Assembly: GCF_040629175.1 (NCBI RefSeq)
Contig: NZ_JBEXUX010000037.1
Span: 1 to 64,000, forward strand
DNA length: 64,000 bases
Direction: 5' to 3'
Origin: Embleya sp040629175
GTDB lineage: Bacteria > Actinomycetota > Actinomycetes > Streptomycetales > Streptomycetaceae
The notes below the pieces were generated by a model. It saw only the letters and a program-made list of their open reading frames with translations. It was not told the DNA's origin and did not search any database. The stretch's first letter is position 1; every line of letters starts with the position of its first letter. Below are positions 43,105-55,277 of the stretch, in pieces. Both the position numbers and the translations under genes were made by a program.

Positions 43105-44613
43105 TCAGTGCTCGCAGAGGGAGAACTCGCGTTCGTAGAGCTGCTCGTTGTGTTCGTCGACGAAGAACTTGCGTTCCCGCATGAGTTGTTCGCGGTGCTT
43201 CCTGGCCTGTTCCAGCGTCATGGTCGAGGTGTCGGACCATGGTTGTTGCGGTGGCACATCGGACGTCGAGACGATCCTTTTCGACGGGTCGACCAGGAAG
43301 AACGCGAGAATTTTGCGATGCCCCGGGCGGCTGGGGTCCGCGAGGCGGAAGGAGTCGACGCGGTGTTGCAGGATGTTCGGGAACGCCAGGCAGCGGCCCG
43401 CCGGGGTCGAGGTCGATCCCAACACCAGGTTCAGCGCGTCTTCGTCCTCCAGGCCGTAGATGTCACGCAGGCCGTTGTCGTCGTTCTGTTCGTAGTTCGG
43501 GTCGTCGAGTGCCGCCCGGAAACTCAGCCGGCTTTCGGTGATGTTCTCGCTGTCCCAGTAGTAGATGCCGGTCGAAACGATCCGCTCGTTCATCATCCCC
43601 TCGACATGCCAGGAACCGCCGGGGTACTCGGGCTTGTCCGGGGTGAGCCGAATGGTGGCGAGCTTGACGATGATCTGGAGACGGCGGCCACGCAGGTCGA
43701 CGCGGGCGGATGCGTCGGGCAATTCGGGCGGAGTGAAGGCCGGGGCGTCCGGGATGACCGGACGGCGGTTCTCCCACCAGTCGTCCTGGGCCCTTTCCCA
43801 GACACGGAGGGCTTCCGCGTAGGCCTCGTCGTCAGCGTAGGAGGATTTGTTCGGGTGCTCCGGCTCGGAGTCGTACCACCCGTAAGGATCGGCCTCGATC
43901 CGCACGGGCCGCGGATGGCGCAGATCGGTGAGCACGTTCTCCAGCAGCGGGCGCATGCGTGCGAACAAGTCCGGTAGGACGGCGGCCAGTTCGCGATGCT
44001 TCACGGGATGGACGTTGTTGACGTACGAACGGAAGGCGACATCGCCGCCGTCACTGACGTCGACGTCCGTGGGCAACCACTGGTATTTCTCCGAGAATTC
44101 GTACTTCGAGTAGCGGTCCGTCGGGTTGTGCCAGGCCCGTTCGGGCGCACCGCTCACGTTTTTCACCAGGCAGAACAGTGAGGGGTGAACCAGATCCAGC
44201 ACCTGGCCGTCGGATCCGGGGTGCCAGTCCTGTTCCGCTTCGGGGACCTGTTCCAGAACCCGAACCGCCGCGCGCAGCCGGGACGCGAGCTCGTCGTCGA
44301 CCAGTGTGTCCGACTGCCACACCCCGTCGACGGTGGACACCTCGACGCCGGTGCGTTCGTCCCGCAGCGCGGCGTAATGCAGGAGTTCGGCGAGCACGTA
44401 GCGAACCTGCGCCTCGGTCAGGCCCTGGGCGACCGCTTCTCGCGTCCACCTGGCGACGATGTCGGCATCGTGCATCTTGTCGAACCACCCGGGCTTGGCC
44501 CGAATGTGTGAGCTGCACTGCATCATCTGAAGTTCCCGCAGCGTTCGGGGTGTTGCGAACGATATGGGACGGGAGGCCAGAAAGGGCAGCGGGAAAGCGG
44601 ACAGGCCGGTCAA
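43105..44613 (-). CDS. DUF4246-family protein, possible iron/2-oxoglutarate oxygenase
   Basis: A 502-residue protein of the DUF4246 type, a family I know mainly from fungi. Typical blocks are ATPRTLRELQMMQCSSHIRA near the N-terminus, FCLVKNVSG, LQIIVKLATIRLTPDKPEYP, GGSWHVEGMMNERIVSTGIYY and NILQHRVDSF with HRKILAFFLVDP at the end. The HxE (SWHVEG) followed at a distance by a His (LQHRV) and an Arg resembles the ligand pattern of non-haem iron oxygenases, but this is inference. The TTG at 44613 was chosen because conserved residues start before the first internal Met and GAGAG lies just upstream; the spacing is short. It is not in an operon. Confidence 0.7.
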   Translation of the reverse strand: MTGLSAFPLPFLASRPISFATPRTLRELQMMQCSSHIRAKPGWFDKMHDADIVARWTREAVAQGLTEAQVRYVLAELLHYAALRDERTGVEVSTVDGVWQSDTLVDDELASRLRAAVRVLEQVPEAEQDWHPGSDGQVLDLVHPSLFCLVKNVSGAPERAWHNPTDRYSKYEFSEKYQWLPTDVDVSDGGDVAFRSYVNNVHPVKHRELAAVLPDLFARMRPLLENVLTDLRHPRPVRIEADPYGWYDSEPEHPNKSSYADDEAYAEALRVWERAQDDWWENRRPVIPDAPAFTPPELPDASARVDLRGRRLQIIVKLATIRLTPDKPEYPGGSWHVEGMMNERIVSTGIYYWDSENITESRLSFRAALDDPNYEQNDDNGLRDIYGLEDEDALNLVLGSTSTPAGRCLAFPNILQHRVDSFRLADPSRPGHRKILAFFLVDPSKRIVSTSDVPPQQPWSDTSTMTLEQARKHREQLMRERKFFVDEHNEQLYEREFSLCEH

Positions 44614-45114
44614 TTCTCTCGGTCCTCACAGTCGGTGTGCGGCGGCGGGAAGCATACTTCAGCGGACGGACACGGCGGCCGGGAAGCCATCGGCCGCCAC
44701 CGGCACGGCCGTTCCCTCCCCCATCCACCGATTCCGGTCCCGTCCCGGTCCCGCCGGAGATCCGGCTCGTGTTCCGGCGGAGCCGCATATCGGCGCCATG
44801 TCCCGGTTCGGGCGTCCGCGGCCGGGCTCGCGCCGATGGTAATCCCTCGTCGTGATCTCCCAGGGCCCGCTTCGGGAACCGCCACCGGTGCGGTGCCGTC
44901 CATCGGGACATCGACGTCGATCGGGCCTCGGCCCGGGTCGACGATGCGAACACCCCACACAGGGGTCGGAGCGGGGGGACCCGATCCAGTCGGCGGTTTC
45001 CGCGAGGGGGGCCCTGCGGACGACTGGGGCGGGATCCGGCACGACCCGAAGTCCACCCGGCGCCCGTGCGCCGGGTATCGAAGCTTTGGGAAACGCGGGG
45101 GATCCGGAGACAGA
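44614..45114. other. Divergent non-coding interval
   Basis: About 500 bp between a reverse gene and a forward gene. Long open frames on both strands appear to be composition effects. No family pattern, hairpin or repeat was recognised. Both promoters must lie here. Confidence 0.4.
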
Positions 45115-45756
45115 ATGCGTTACCGACAGGAACAGCCCCATCAGTCGTATCCGCAGCAGATGCCGTCGCCGTCCGGGCGCGGACCCGGACGTGAGGAGGG
45201 ACACGGCAGGCTCATGCTGGTCCTCACGCTGGTGGGTACGCTCGCGACCGTGGTCAGCGTGCTGATCGCGCTGGGCATCGGCCCGTTCGACGTGACGGGC
45301 GGCGGGAGTGGGGGAGGGGACAACAACCCGCGTGCCGGCGGGGATTCGGGCCCCAGGGGCGACGACAAGCCGGCGCAGACGGGTGCGACGTACGTCGAGA
45401 CGGTCAACAAGATCTGTGGCGACAAGCTCGACGGCATCACCCGACGGGTCACCGAACTCAACCAGGCCGTCGCCGATCAGGACCTGGACGCGGTCGGCCT
45501 GAGCCTGTCCCAGGCGAGTACGGAACTTGCGGCGCTGACGACGCGGATCAAGGGCGTCGCCCTGCCGACCGACCCGAACGAGGCGCGACCGTTGCAGGAA
45601 TGGCGGGACCTGTACCAAGCCAACGCCGAGGCGATGAGCAAGGCCTCCAGTGAATGGCAGAACGGCAGTTACGACGTCGCGAGCACCACGTTGAACGGCG
45701 CGCCGAGCGCCGAGGCGGACGCGAAGGGGGACGAGGTACACATCGCCTGCCCCTGA
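45115..45756 (+). CDS. Membrane-anchored protein of unknown function
   Basis: A 213-residue protein with a Gln/Pro-rich cytoplasmic N-terminus, one transmembrane helix at about residues 33-57 (LMLVLTLVGTLATVVSVLIA), a Gly/Asp-rich linker and an extracytoplasmic helical domain with two cysteines (KICGDKL and the final HIACP) that could form a disulphide. The helical part (LNQAVADQDLDAVGLSLSQA) resembles small actinobacterial lipoprotein-type domains, but no family was identified. GGAGACAG precedes the ATG. A strong hairpin follows. Confidence 0.65.
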   Translation: MRYRQEQPHQSYPQQMPSPSGRGPGREEGHGRLMLVLTLVGTLATVVSVLIALGIGPFDVTGGGSGGGDNNPRAGGDSGPRGDDKPAQTGATYVETVNKICGDKLDGITRRVTELNQAVADQDLDAVGLSLSQASTELAALTTRIKGVALPTDPNEARPLQEWRDLYQANAEAMSKASSEWQNGSYDVASTTLNGAPSAEADAKGDEVHIACP

Positions 45757-45814
45757 CACCGACGCGCCGCGCACGGGCGAGTCCGCACTTCGACGCGCCC
45801 TCCGCGCCCAAGCC

Positions 45815-45842
45815 CCGGCCGGCCCGGTCCCGGGCCGGCCGG
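45815..45842 (+). terminator. Hairpin between the anchored protein gene and the DUF2283 gene
   Basis: An 11-bp perfect stem, CCGGCCGGCCC and GGGCCGGCCGG, around a six-base loop, 58 bp after the upstream stop. It probably ends the upstream transcript before the separate, lower-GC pair begins. Confidence 0.7.
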
Positions 45843-45893
45843 ACGAATGTGGACCGGGCATACATCCAACCGCCTCCAGGGAGGACGCTGACC

Positions 45894-46139
45894 ATGGCGA
45901 ATGTCAGAGTTACCTACGATCGGAAGGCGGATGCGGCATACGTCTACTTCGTCCATCCGCAAGCGCGTCCGAAGGTGGCGCGCATGTATCCGTGTGACCC
46001 GGTCGAGGTCGAGGGAATGATCAACCTCGACTTCGATGAGACCGGGCGCCTCGTTGGTATCGAGGTGCTGGGGGCCAGTTCAAAGCTGCCCCAATACATG
46101 CTCGAGTCAGCGAAGCGACTCGACGTGGAGGGCGAATGA
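45894..46139 (+). CDS. DUF2283 family protein
   Basis: An 81-residue protein matching DUF2283: VTYDRKADAAYVYFV at the start, then NLDFDETGRLVGIEVLGASS and a short C-terminal helix. The function of this family is unknown. AGGGAGGA lies 6 bases upstream of the ATG. The next gene starts 9 bp after its stop, so the two form a unit. Their codon use is less GC-biased than that of neighbouring genes. Confidence 0.85.
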   Translation: MANVRVTYDRKADAAYVYFVHPQARPKVARMYPCDPVEVEGMINLDFDETGRLVGIEVLGASSKLPQYMLESAKRLDVEGE

Positions 46140-46148
46140 GAGGCTTCA

Positions 46149-46634
46149 ATGGCCGATGCCCTCCCGTGCCCCGCCTCCGGGGAGACGGTGACCGAATCCG
46201 GTGCGGAGACGGTGCACATGACGGCCGGTAACTACTGGGAAGAGACGGTGTATGCGGCATCGCCGCTCGATGGTCTGGAGCGCACGGATACGTCGGCTGC
46301 CTTCGACTGGCTGGAACTCAATTTTCCGGTGACGGGAAGCAAGATCGACTGGCGTAATGTGCAGGGTGAACATGCGCATTGGGAAGTCGACGATGACCTG
46401 CAGCTTGCGTCGATGGCTGTCGGGGAAGTGTGCCGACGGATGCGACCGGGTTCATTCGTCGAGCACGCCGGGGATGGAATCTCGCCCTACGGCGTGCGCT
46501 TTACCGACGATGGTGCGTCCGAGGTGGTGACTGCGCTGCTCGAAGTGCCGGAGCACCACTATTTTCTGGCTGAAGATCGATCATGGATGGTGGTCGTCAC
46601 CACCGAAGGCGACCTGGACGTCGTGGACTTGTGA
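46149..46634 (+). CDS. Unknown protein paired with DUF2283
   Basis: A 161-residue acidic, soluble protein with no recognised family. The second half (SPYGVRFTDDGASEVVTALL, then EVPEHHYFLAED and SWMVVVTTEGDLDVVDL) has the look of a compact alpha/beta immunity-type protein, but no toxin gene is adjacent, so this is only a guess. An ATG at 46218 (MTAGNYWEETVY) is an alternative start. Codons such as TTT, CTT and GAT are more frequent than in flanking genes, which hints at horizontal transfer. Confidence 0.6.
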   Translation: MADALPCPASGETVTESGAETVHMTAGNYWEETVYAASPLDGLERTDTSAAFDWLELNFPVTGSKIDWRNVQGEHAHWEVDDDLQLASMAVGEVCRRMRPGSFVEHAGDGISPYGVRFTDDGASEVVTALLEVPEHHYFLAEDRSWMVVVTTEGDLDVVDL

Positions 46635-46815
46635 GGTGCGCTGTCCTTCCGGGCAGCCCAGGGTGGATGTGGAGACCGACCCGGCTCGTGGTGATCCGTG
46701 TGATCGGCGTCGGGTGGTCATCCTTGGGGTTGATCCGGGTGTGGGACTTTCCGTCGACGTGTGGCTCGTGCGTCGTTGACAGTATCTCGGCATGATCGAA
46801 TCACGGGGGATCGTC

Positions 46816-47355
46816 ATGTCGAGCCTGTCGGGATCCGCTGCGCCGCCCGCCCCGCGATGGGCGATCGTGGCCGCGCACGTGGCGGCGCTGACTCCGTTGC
46901 CGTCGGCGGTCTGGCGCTTCGCGTTGGTGTTCGGGAGTCACGGCGGCTACACCGAGCAGGGCTACGCGGACCTGGGCATGGACGGATGGGGCGCCGCCTG
47001 GGTGGTCTTCCTCAGCTTGTCCACCGAGTCGGCGGCACTGCTGACCCTGGCTCTGGTGCGGCCCTGGGGCGAATATCCGCCGCGCTGGGTCCCGTTCGTG
47101 GGCGGCAGGAGGATGAAGCCGGTACCGGTCACCCGGATCGCGTGCGGCGCGGTGGTGGTTCTGGTGCTGTTGTGGGCCCAGTTCCTGTTCTGGTGGGCTC
47201 TCCCGCACGAGGACATGACCGATTTTGGGGCCGACCTGCTCGGCGTGCTGTATCTGCCGCTCGTGCTCTGGCCCCCGCTCCTGGCGGCCGTCACCTGGTC
47301 GTACCATCGGCGCCACCTCGCCGAACCCACCCCCGGCAGCATCGGGCGGTCGTGA
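46816..47355 (+). CDS. Four-helix membrane protein of unknown function
   Basis: A 179-residue integral membrane protein with about four hydrophobic segments: WAIVAAHVAALTPLPSAVWR, AAWVVFLSLSTESAALLTLA, GAVVVLVLLWAQFLFWW and VLYLPLVLWPPLLAAVTW. The family was not recognised, although such small proteins are common in streptomycetes. The ATG at 46816 has GGGGGA 5 bases upstream; an in-frame ATG at 46792 is an alternative. Confidence 0.65.
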   Translation: MSSLSGSAAPPAPRWAIVAAHVAALTPLPSAVWRFALVFGSHGGYTEQGYADLGMDGWGAAWVVFLSLSTESAALLTLALVRPWGEYPPRWVPFVGGRRMKPVPVTRIACGAVVVLVLLWAQFLFWWALPHEDMTDFGADLLGVLYLPLVLWPPLLAAVTWSYHRRHLAEPTPGSIGRS

Positions 47356-47477
47356 CGTTGCCCGACGCTGCGCCACACGCCTGCCACGGCCGGGCCGGTG
47401 CGCCTTCCATCCCGGCTCTCGACCGTGGCTCCTTCGTTGCTCCTCCGTTGCTTCTCCACCCGGTCCCCAGTCGTCGA

Positions 47478-51083
<3,606 letters not shown>

Positions 51084-51102
51084 CAGTCCACCTCCCATAC
51101 GT

Positions 51103-51175
51103 CGGGAGGCGCCCTTGATCGTCGAACGGGCCGAGCGTGGCGGGCCGTGACCCGTTGCAGCGCCTCTCGGCCGTG
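51103..51175 (-). ncRNA. S-adenosylhomocysteine (SAH) riboswitch upstream of metH
   Basis: On the reverse strand the leader reads GGCCGAG then AGGCGCTGCAACGGG, later CTCGGCC, and finally GGCGCC. This matches the ahcY/SAH-motif consensus (CCGAGGxGCGCTGCAAC, GCTCGG, GGCGC). The outer stem pairs GAGGCGC (51160-51166) with GCGCCTC (51106-51112). The pseudoknot stem pairs GGCCGAG (51166-51172) with CTCGGCC (51129-51135), and CGGG pairs with CCCG in between. It ends 8 bases before the metH Shine-Dalgarno sequence. SAH binding would be expected to raise metH expression so that homocysteine is recycled. Confidence 0.88.
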
Positions 51176-51445
51176 GGCCAACCATAGCGAGTAAGTGGGC
51201 CCGGGGCCTGCATTGGGTCGATCTCGTTTCGCTTCGCGTCGCCGCGGCCGGTGTCGCGGGCAACTTCCGGCTGCGGTGGACCGGCTCGGCTCGGTGTGCG
51301 CGTGACGGCGCCGGCTGCGCCGATGCCGGATCCGGTGTCGCGGTGCCGACCGGGGCGGCGGGGCGGGATCGCATCGGAATCCGCCGTCCGGCTCCCTGCG
51401 TTCGATGCCTCGGCCGGCGCCGGGTCGGGTGCCAGACTGTGGGGG

Positions 51446-52198
51446 ATGAGCACGCCGATGCGCCCTTCGGGTGGGGTGAGGCCGCGTGGGGTGGTGACGA
51501 GCTGCCGGTTCGGGAACGAGCGGTCGTCATGGGCGTCCCTGGTCGGTGAGTTGCGGCGGCACGGATATCTGTCGGCGGCGGACGATTTGGAGCGCCTGTG
51601 GTCGGCGCAGAGCCCGAGATTCGACGTGGAGATACCCGACGACGTGTGTTCGGGCCTGCGGGAAACGGTTGCCCTGGTGCGCTTTCGGCCGTCCCACGGG
51701 TACCTGGCACGAACCTTCTCCACCTCGGCGCCGTTGTCCTGGGCCGAGGCGTTTCGGCGGTACGGCACGGCCCTGATGATCCGGGCGTTGGCGGACGTGC
51801 GGGGCCGAGCGGAGATCCCGGGCTACGGAGGTCAGCGGGTGCGGCAACGCCTATGGAAGAAGCTCTGGTTCCTCTGCATACCGATTCTCGGGCCGAGAAT
51901 GGTGCTCGCGCTGATCCACCGATCCGTCACCGAAATGCGCCGGCGTGATACCTCGGCCGCGCATCGAACGCCCGCGTGGCTGGTGTCGCTGCTCGGCGCG
52001 GGGCCTCCGGCGGCGGCCTTCGCGGCCGTGTGCTGGGCGTGGTTCGCCATTCCACTGCCGCCCGACGGCGTGCCCGCGCGCCTGGCCGTGGCCCTGCCGG
52101 CAGCCGGCACCGCCGCGTTCCTGGTGGTGATTCCGTGGTGGGTCTTCCTCGCGTTGGCAAGCATGCGGCCACAACCAACCAGGGGCGACGACCCCTGA
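51446..52198 (+). CDS. Protein of unknown function with C-terminal membrane helices
   Basis: A 250-residue protein. The N-terminal 150 residues are soluble and Arg-rich (LVGELRRHGYLSAADDLERL, then RFRPSHGYLARTFS). Two hydrophobic segments near the C-terminus (SLLGAGPPAAAFAAVCWAWF and ALPAAGTAAFLVVIPWWVFL) suggest a membrane anchor. No family was recognised. GGGGG lies just before the ATG. It is divergent from metH and shares the 360-bp region containing the riboswitch. Confidence 0.55.
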   Translation: MSTPMRPSGGVRPRGVVTSCRFGNERSSWASLVGELRRHGYLSAADDLERLWSAQSPRFDVEIPDDVCSGLRETVALVRFRPSHGYLARTFSTSAPLSWAEAFRRYGTALMIRALADVRGRAEIPGYGGQRVRQRLWKKLWFLCIPILGPRMVLALIHRSVTEMRRRDTSAAHRTPAWLVSLLGAGPPAAAFAAVCWAWFAIPLPPDGVPARLAVALPAAGTAAFLVVIPWWVFLALASMRPQPTRGDDP

Positions 52199-52478
52199 CC
52201 TCGCGCCGCCCCGCCGCGACGATCGCCGTGTGAGCCTCGCCGACCTCGTCTCCCAGGGCTTCCGGTGGGCCGCGCGCCACACCACCCTCCGCTACGCCGC
52301 CGTCGGTTCGGGCGCCGCGTCGGTCGTCGCGCGCTGTCCGAGCTCCAAGGCTGCGATGGCCTCGGCTGTTTTCGGGGTTTGCGCTGTGGCGACCGAGGGG
52401 AGCCGATTCGCCCGAGGAGGTGTGCGGACTCCGCCTGTTGAAACCGGCTCCGGCCATGCGGGCGATAGCCTGGGTCGC

Positions 52479-53057
52479 ATGGCTGGGATCACGGGCGCGG
52501 AGATCGTCGCTTTTGCGGACGCTGCGGCGTTCGAGAGCTGGCTGGCCGAGAACTACGGGCGCCACGAGGGTGTGTGGATCAAGGTAGCCAAGAAGAAGTC
52601 CGGCATCCCGACGGTCACCGATGACGAATTGGTCGACGTCGGGCTGTGCTACGGCTGGATCTCCGGGCAACGGCGGTCGTTCGACGAGCAGCACTACCTG
52701 CAGAAGTACGTGCCACGTCGACGCAAGAGCCTGTGGTCGCAAGTGAATGTGGAAAAGGTGGCGACGCTGACGGCCGCAGGCCGGATGCGCGAACCCGGGT
52801 TGGCCGAGGTGCGCAAGGCGCAGGAGGACGGGCGATGGGCGGCGGCCTACGCGTCGCAGAAGACGGCGACCGTACCGCCCGATCTCGCGGCGGTGCTCGA
52901 CGCGAACCCGGCGGCCGGGAAGGCGTTCGAGGCGCTCGACAGGACCGGTCGCTATCTACTGATCCTGCCGCTGCTCCAGGCTCTCACGCCGGAGGCCAGG
53001 CAGGCCCGGCTCGACAAGACCCTGCACATGCTGGAGAGCGGTGACGGCCCGGAATGA
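52479..53057 (+). CDS. YdeI/OmdA family protein
   Basis: A 192-residue protein of the YdeI/OmpD-associated family. Typical blocks are FESWLAENYGRHEGVWIKVA, LVDVGLCYGWISGQRRSFDE and the RRKSLWSQVNVEKVATL motif, with a C-terminal helical domain that includes LTPEARQARLD. The family is linked to protection against antimicrobial peptides or bacteriocins in some bacteria, but its chemistry is unknown. The ATG at 52479 was chosen because the preceding 80 codons of the open frame (from 52230) look non-coding. It ends against a decayed kinase gene on the other strand. Confidence 0.85.
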   Translation: MAGITGAEIVAFADAAAFESWLAENYGRHEGVWIKVAKKKSGIPTVTDDELVDVGLCYGWISGQRRSFDEQHYLQKYVPRRRKSLWSQVNVEKVATLTAAGRMREPGLAEVRKAQEDGRWAAAYASQKTATVPPDLAAVLDANPAAGKAFEALDRTGRYLLILPLLQALTPEARQARLDKTLHMLESGDGPE

Positions 53058-53059
53058 GC

Positions 53060-53593
53060 CGACGGCCGCAAGCCCGACGCGTGCGCCCCCGTGGAGCAGC
53101 GTGCCCGACGGGTTCTTGAACCGGGCGATGCCGAAGTCCGGGATCTTGACGCTTCCGTCGGCGGCGAGCATGAGGTTCGCGGGCTTCAGGTCGCGGTGGA
53201 CGACGCCCTCCGCGTGCGCACGGGCGAGCGCACCGGCGGCCTGTGCCCCCCAGTCGGCCGCGACCGCCACCGCCGGAGGCCCGTCGGCGCGCAGCACTCG
53301 GGCGAGGTCCCGGCCGTCGACGTACTCCATGACCAGGAACAGTGTGCCGTCGGCGTCGTCCTCGCCCGTGTCGACACGGTGACCACGCCCGGATGGTTCA
53401 GGGCCCCGGCGGTGCGCGCCTCGTGCAGGAACAGCTCCGCCCCGGCCGCGTCGCCTTGCGCGTGCGGCAGGAGTTCGACGGCGACGCGCCGTCGAATCCG
53501 CCGGTCGCGGCCCTCCCACACTTCGCCCATACCGCCCCGGCCAACGAAACGGACAAGCTCGTACCGACCCGCCAACACGCGCACAGACACCAC
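53060..53593 (-). pseudogene. Broken Ser/Thr protein kinase (PknB-type)
   Basis: A kinase N-lobe (GRYELVRFVGRGGMGEVWEG) is read from 53593. A one-base deletion near 53373 shifts the frame just after NHPGVVTV, and the sequence continues in another frame with TLFLVMEYVDGRDLARVL, then AEGVVHRDLKPANLMLA and IPDFGIAR. The chain then stops making sense, so the rest of the C-lobe is gone. The ATP-anchoring lysine of the VAxK motif is Glu (RRVAVELLP). All three faults point to a dead gene. The start of the gene is intact. Confidence 0.85.
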
Positions 53594-53698
53594 TCCCCGA
53601 CCGCCCGTTTCCGCGCGGCCGAGGTTACCGGCCCGGTTGCCCGGGCCCGGACGGGTGTCGGACCGTACGCCACTTCGCGCACCGCGGGGCCGCGGCCG

Positions 53699-54040
53699 TC
53701 AATCGCCCGGCACGTCCGGCCCACCTCGGCCGCGCGTCCTTCCCCCGCGCGGTGGGTTGGGCCCCGGGGTCAGAACCGCCAAACGCTCGCGATACTCCTC
53801 GGTGTCGATCTCGCCGCGGGCATAGCGCCGAGCCAGCACCTCGGTCGCCGACGAGCCGGCCGAATCCGAGGGCCCGCGACCACGTGAGGTGCCTCGCACC
53901 AAGAACCACACCACTGCGACGATCGCCGCGAGCAGGAGCAGCATCATCATCGACCCCCACACCCAGCTCCAGCCGTCCTCCTCGTACATGTGCCCGACGC
54001 GACGCGTGGGCGCCGTCGCCAGGACCGGAGTCAATCTCAT
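53699..54040 (-). CDS. SHOCT-domain small membrane protein
   Basis: A 113-residue protein with a single transmembrane helix (WSWVWGSMMMLLLLAAIVAV) and a C-terminal SHOCT motif, ATEVLARRYARGEIDTEEYR followed by ERLAVL. SHOCT is a short oligomerisation-type domain at the end of many small membrane proteins, and the role here is unknown. GGGAAGG lies 8 bases upstream of the ATG at 54040. The C-terminal 25 residues are Gly/Arg-rich. The nitroreductase gene lies upstream on the same strand, about 240 bp away. Confidence 0.8.
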   Translation of the reverse strand: MRLTPVLATAPTRRVGHMYEEDGWSWVWGSMMMLLLLAAIVAVVWFLVRGTSRGRGPSDSAGSSATEVLARRYARGEIDTEEYRERLAVLTPGPNPPRGGRTRGRGGPDVPGD

Positions 54041-54281
54041 TGCCCTCACCTTCCCGGGACGCCGAACCGGCCTGCACCTTCATGGTGCGTCGCAGACCCG
54101 AGGAGCGTCGGAGCCGTTCGGCCCGGTCGGCCGGGTCGACCGGCCCTCCCGGGCGGTATCGCCGGTCCGGGCAGCGGAGGGCGAGCGGACATCCGCACCC
54201 CACTCGGGATGGTGCGGCCGGGCCCTGTCCGGCGGACCTTGGCGGATCGGGGGCCGCGTCGTGTCGCCTCCGTTCGGGTCG

Positions 54282-55277
54282 TCATTCGCGCCAAGGGTCG
54301 GTCGGGTCGAGCGTCTCCGACACGGGGCGACGAGGAGTGGGGGCTCCGGGAGGCCCGTATCCCATCCGCAGCACCATCTGGACGTACCCGGGGCCGGTTC
54401 GCGGATCGCGCAGATTCGCGCGGGTGTCGGGCCACTCCACGGCTTGGTGGAGGACCGACATGCGCAGGCCGTGGACGGTCGCCAACAGCCAGGCCCGCTC
54501 CATGGCCTGGCCCGCCCGCATCCAGTCCTGCGGATGATCGAAGCGGGTGGTCAGGGTTGCCACTTGGGGTAGCGCCTCGAAACGCTGTGTCGTCACGGGC
54601 GAGGTGGGCGGGTGTCCGGTGAAGGCACGGACCGGTACCCGGGCATCGTGGTCCTGTGGTCCCAGGGCCGCACGGGGGATGCCGTCGGTGGCGGGCGCCT
54701 CCAGGCGCAACCACGTGCGGGTCTCCGCCTGCCGTGCGACGTCCGCCGCCGTCCGCCGCTCGGCCTCGGCGGTCAGATCCAGGACGCGGCGTGCGTCGCC
54801 CTCCTCCAGCACGTCCAGGACCGCGCCCTCGGCTTCGGCGGCGGCGATGAGATCACCGACGACGCGCTCCGGTACGTCGCGGTTGGAGAACGGCAGGCGG
54901 CTGGAGTGCCGTTCGGCGATCGCCGGGTACAGGTCCGGGCCGTACGGATATGCGGCGTCGGCGCCTTGGCTCAGGTCCAGCACGGCCGCCGGAAACTCGG
55001 GGGTGTCGTGCGACGACAGGGTCACCACGGGTTTCCGGCCCAGGTGCAGCGCGGCGACGCGCAGGTTGAACACGGCCGCGCCGACGGAGATGTGCATGGC
55101 CCTGCCCGCCGGGTCGGTGAGCGGGACCGCGCGCCTGCCGTCGACGAACACCGCGAGTCCACCTGCGTCTACCGTGGGCCGGAAGAACCACGGCTGGCTG
55201 TTGTGGAGCGAGGGGGCCGCACCGCCGGCCGCGGCCAGGGACCTCACGTCGACGGGGCTCGGGGAAGTGTTGGTCAT
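54282..55277 (-). CDS. Acg-type nitroreductase-fold protein
   Basis: A 331-residue protein of the Acg family (nitroreductase-like, flavin-binding fold) known from the Mycobacterium dormancy regulon. Typical stretches are AAAGGAAPSLHNSQPWFFRP at the N-terminus, AERHSSRLPFSNRDVPE in the middle and VLRMGYGPPGAPTPRRPVSE at the end. Known members lack nitroreductase activity and are thought to sequester flavin. AGGGAGAG precedes the ATG, which overlaps the stop of the iron-transport remnant by 4 bp, so it may be read from the iron-box promoter. Confidence 0.85.
   Translation of the reverse strand: MTNTSPSPVDVRSLAAAGGAAPSLHNSQPWFFRPTVDAGGLAVFVDGRRAVPLTDPAGRAMHISVGAAVFNLRVAALHLGRKPVVTLSSHDTPEFPAAVLDLSQGADAAYPYGPDLYPAIAERHSSRLPFSNRDVPERVVGDLIAAAEAEGAVLDVLEEGDARRVLDLTAEAERRTAADVARQAETRTWLRLEAPATDGIPRAALGPQDHDARVPVRAFTGHPPTSPVTTQRFEALPQVATLTTRFDHPQDWMRAGQAMERAWLLATVHGLRMSVLHQAVEWPDTRANLRDPRTGPGYVQMVLRMGYGPPGAPTPRRPVSETLDPTDPWRE

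Noticed and set aside
52230..52478. N-terminal extension of the YdeI/OmdA frame starting at GTG 52230
   Set aside because: The first 80 codons do not resemble the family, whereas the protein from 52479 begins at the expected place.
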